From: Heligmosomoides polygyrus polygyrus
Taxonomy: Eukaryota > Nematoda > Chromadorea > Rhabditida > Heligmosomidae
Direction of reading: 5' to 3'
DNA: 64,000 nucleotides
Assembly: GCA_947396885.1 (NCBI GenBank)
Contig: OX377201.1
Coordinates: forward strand, 23,103,923 to 23,167,922
A program made the position numbers and the translations under genes. The notes beneath the pieces are model-generated. The model was not told the DNA's origin. It was given only the letters and a program-made list of their open reading frames with translations, and did not search any database. Shown piece by piece: positions 61,881 to 64,000 of the stretch. Position 1 is the stretch's first letter; the number at the start of each line of letters is the position of its first letter.

Positions 61881-64000
61881 CCAGTGAAACAGATATCGAA
61901 ATTTTCTCTAGTTGTTTCATTGGTTCTAGGGAATTGGATTTCTTCCGAAATGCAATTCCTGCTCCCGTATATCATTGGGGAAAGTGCACTGACTGTAGCT
62001 GTTCCTACTATGCTTAACCAACATCATTCTCAGCTGAGATATTACAGCGTAATGCGGCCATCGAAAATCGGACAGAACTTATGTGGCAATCAAATACTAG
62101 GCGAGTGAAGCGGAAAAATTTCGGCGGAAAAACCGTAGAAATGTAAATGTTTTAGATGCAATTCAAAAAAAATCAAGTTCGTTCCCCCGAGTTCGAAAAA
62201 CCAATCTGTTTTTATACAATAGTTTGTTTGGACATCAACAACATTCGTTCTATTCGTCCATTCGAATTTCCAAAACCAACTCTAGTTGCCTGCCTGCTCT
62301 AAAAAAATTCAAAAAGCTGAACGCTTCTCAAATATCGCCAAATATTCACTAAGCTCCTCTGCACTACGAACGCGTTTGTTTAGTGAGGCTGTGCCACCGC
62401 CGCATGAAGGTTGTCTGACGGAATGCTGCCTCGAGAAGGCGAGTAGCTTGGACGTCTCAATCTATGCGTTTCAGTAAGAGAAGGACACTGCATGGATTTG
62501 TCCCAGTCGAAAGGGATATCACCTGTCGTCGTTGATCATCGTGTTACTTTAGCGGATGACAGCAGCATACCCATTCGTCCCTGCAGCGGGCCAGAGCGCT
62601 CCAATCAGGGTCAAGCGTGGGGTTCGATTTTTGCCAAGAATTTACGACCCCCCCCCCCCCTCCCAGAGTGGATCTGGTACGACCCTCCCCCTTGTGTAGA
62701 CCACCGTTTTATTTCCTATCCGCATTGATTTTTTAAAATTTTCTATGCAATTTTTGTACCCTTTAATAGGTCCTTCTTTCCAGATGCAACGTCGACTGTA
62801 TCAGATTAGCTCAAGAAAGAGGGCAACTGTTTGATTTAGTAATTTGTTAGAAAAAACGCTGATAAAGGTTTTGTGTATGTAATCTTCTGATAATAATATT
62901 TTGTTTGTTTACAGTTGAAAATAAAGCACTTTTGAGAGCAGTTGTCGAATTAATCACAACGAGTTCAACTTTTCAGGCTTTCTGAGCATCTCGTGAACAC
63001 GGAACGTTTTTGTACGTGAAGGAGCAACATCTGCATTCGAAATTGTACTTTATACAATGCAGAGTGTTAATTGCTAAAGCTGACTTAAGTGCTTTATCCA
63101 CAACATTTTTTAGACACTCTCGGAAGCGATGACGGAATGGCAACCGGAGGATGGACTTGTCACGGAACTAATTTTATCTCTTCTGCTGGAAACAGCATCA
63201 AAAAGTGAAGTTGGTTGTACCCAATAAAAGTTTAAGCCCTCGTTTGACACATGGCAATAAAACCTGTTTTTCTGAAACGATCCTTTGTATGAACAGACGC
63301 TCCGGTTTGTGTCATTTGCCGAAAATTTTCGACACCGATAATCACATGGAAGCATGGATCCTGCTTTTTAAAGCGTAGAATCCACACTTCTTATTGTTTT
63401 AAAAACGCTGTAAATTTTTCAGAGACGTTGAACAAACTCCGAAATATGGTAGGTTACCTGGAGCCATTGCGTTCGCCGATATCATCGATCGAGACTGAGG
63501 GTGGTCTTCTCGCGGAAAATTTTTCAATCTTCTCAAGGAAAAAACACGCGAGAGTGAAATTGTGTTTCATGGATTTTTAAGTCATGAGTATTACACAGTA
63601 AAAATCTGAGCTTCCTCACAGCGATCTTCGATATGATTAGGGCTGATCGCATTTAAATTTTTCGCTTTTCAAGAAAAATTAATTAATTTTTACCTGATGC
63701 AGATCACCCACACAGTTGAAATCTTGCCACAAAAGTATCAAGTCTTGTTCAATGCACAGTGTAAAAATCATGGTTTCCTGAAACGAATACATTGTATCGA
63801 CCTCTGGTCGATATGGCACCGTCGAAATTCGACGTTCACAAAAATGACTCTAACTCGGTAAGTTTTCCACAATTTCAGAAAGCCAAAAACTTTTTAAAAA
63901 CTACTAGAAAAGCTATTTCATATGGTGTGAAAATCGGTTTTGAAAAACTAGATCTTCATAGGGGGCGGAGGACTTCGATTTTTGCGCGAAAAAAATTGAA
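61881..64000. other. unassigned 2.1 kb at the right edge
   Basis: No family recognised. A poly-C run lies at about 62647-62660. TTTTCAG or TTTTTAG acceptor-like sites occur at about 62976, 63113 and 63421, and GTAAGT donor-like at 63860. The frame after the 63113 site (TLSEAMTEWQPEDG...) is open for 37 codons and ends at a stop overlapping AATAAA, so a small terminal exon is possible but unproven. Confidence 0.3.

Noticed and set aside
63857..63880. Minimal intron GTAAGTTTTCCACAATTTCAG
   Set aside because: Both splice signals are good but the length of about 22 bases is below any known nematode intron.

Overview
This is non-coding, repeat-dense DNA from a nematode, most likely a strongylid (hookworm-type) worm. 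The basis is a BEL/Pao LTR element whose single polyprotein carries a phlebovirus-like envelope (a combination known from nematode Cer7/Tas-type elements), RTE-clade non-LTR elements, many decayed mariner/Tc1 copies, and an AT-rich background with short splice-like signals. I found no host protein gene that I can defend. The genus is inference, and the window may be intergenic or deep intron.

Layout. 1-20 kb: short decayed elements: a mariner with a 3' end at both termini (1184-2127), mariner pseudogenes (2554-3578, 16563-17820), a CR1/Jockey-type RT fragment (6730-7250), an internally deleted mariner with heat-shock-like and TATA promoter motifs (14729-15621), and a 704-bp element with perfect 46-bp terminal inverted repeats (18189-18892). 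20-26 kb: a 2.6-kb foldback element with TA flanks and tandem repeats in its arms (20892-23505), a tRNA-like sequence, and a second related foldback array (24600-25620). 27-46 kb: RTE-type fragments and one long RTE ORF (39335-42202), a palindromic mariner (30436-31466), another mariner (35241-36501) and a nested inverted-repeat element (43850-45150).

46-61 kb is a nested structure. A Tc1-like element (59935-61200) appears to have been entered by an RTE/BovB-type retrotransposon (46308-59918, 16-bp target duplication), which was later entered by a young BEL/Pao element (48545-59228, two 449-bp LTRs differing at one base, 5-bp duplication ACATC). The BEL element has one uninterrupted 3173-codon frame on the minus strand: Gag, protease, RT, RNase H, integrase, Env, and an additional C-terminal module. 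That module is rich in predicted helix and ends in three zinc knuckles spaced almost like those of its own Gag.

About twenty copies of one ~290-bp tRNA-derived SINE run through the window in both orientations. Its head has an exact pol III A box (TAGCGCAGTCGG) and a near-consensus B box, its tail is a TTATCC-type repeat, and three copies keep 10-13 bp target duplications. It is the dominant repeat here. The genes form no host pathway; the structure reflects successive transposon insertions, with the BEL element the youngest visible event.
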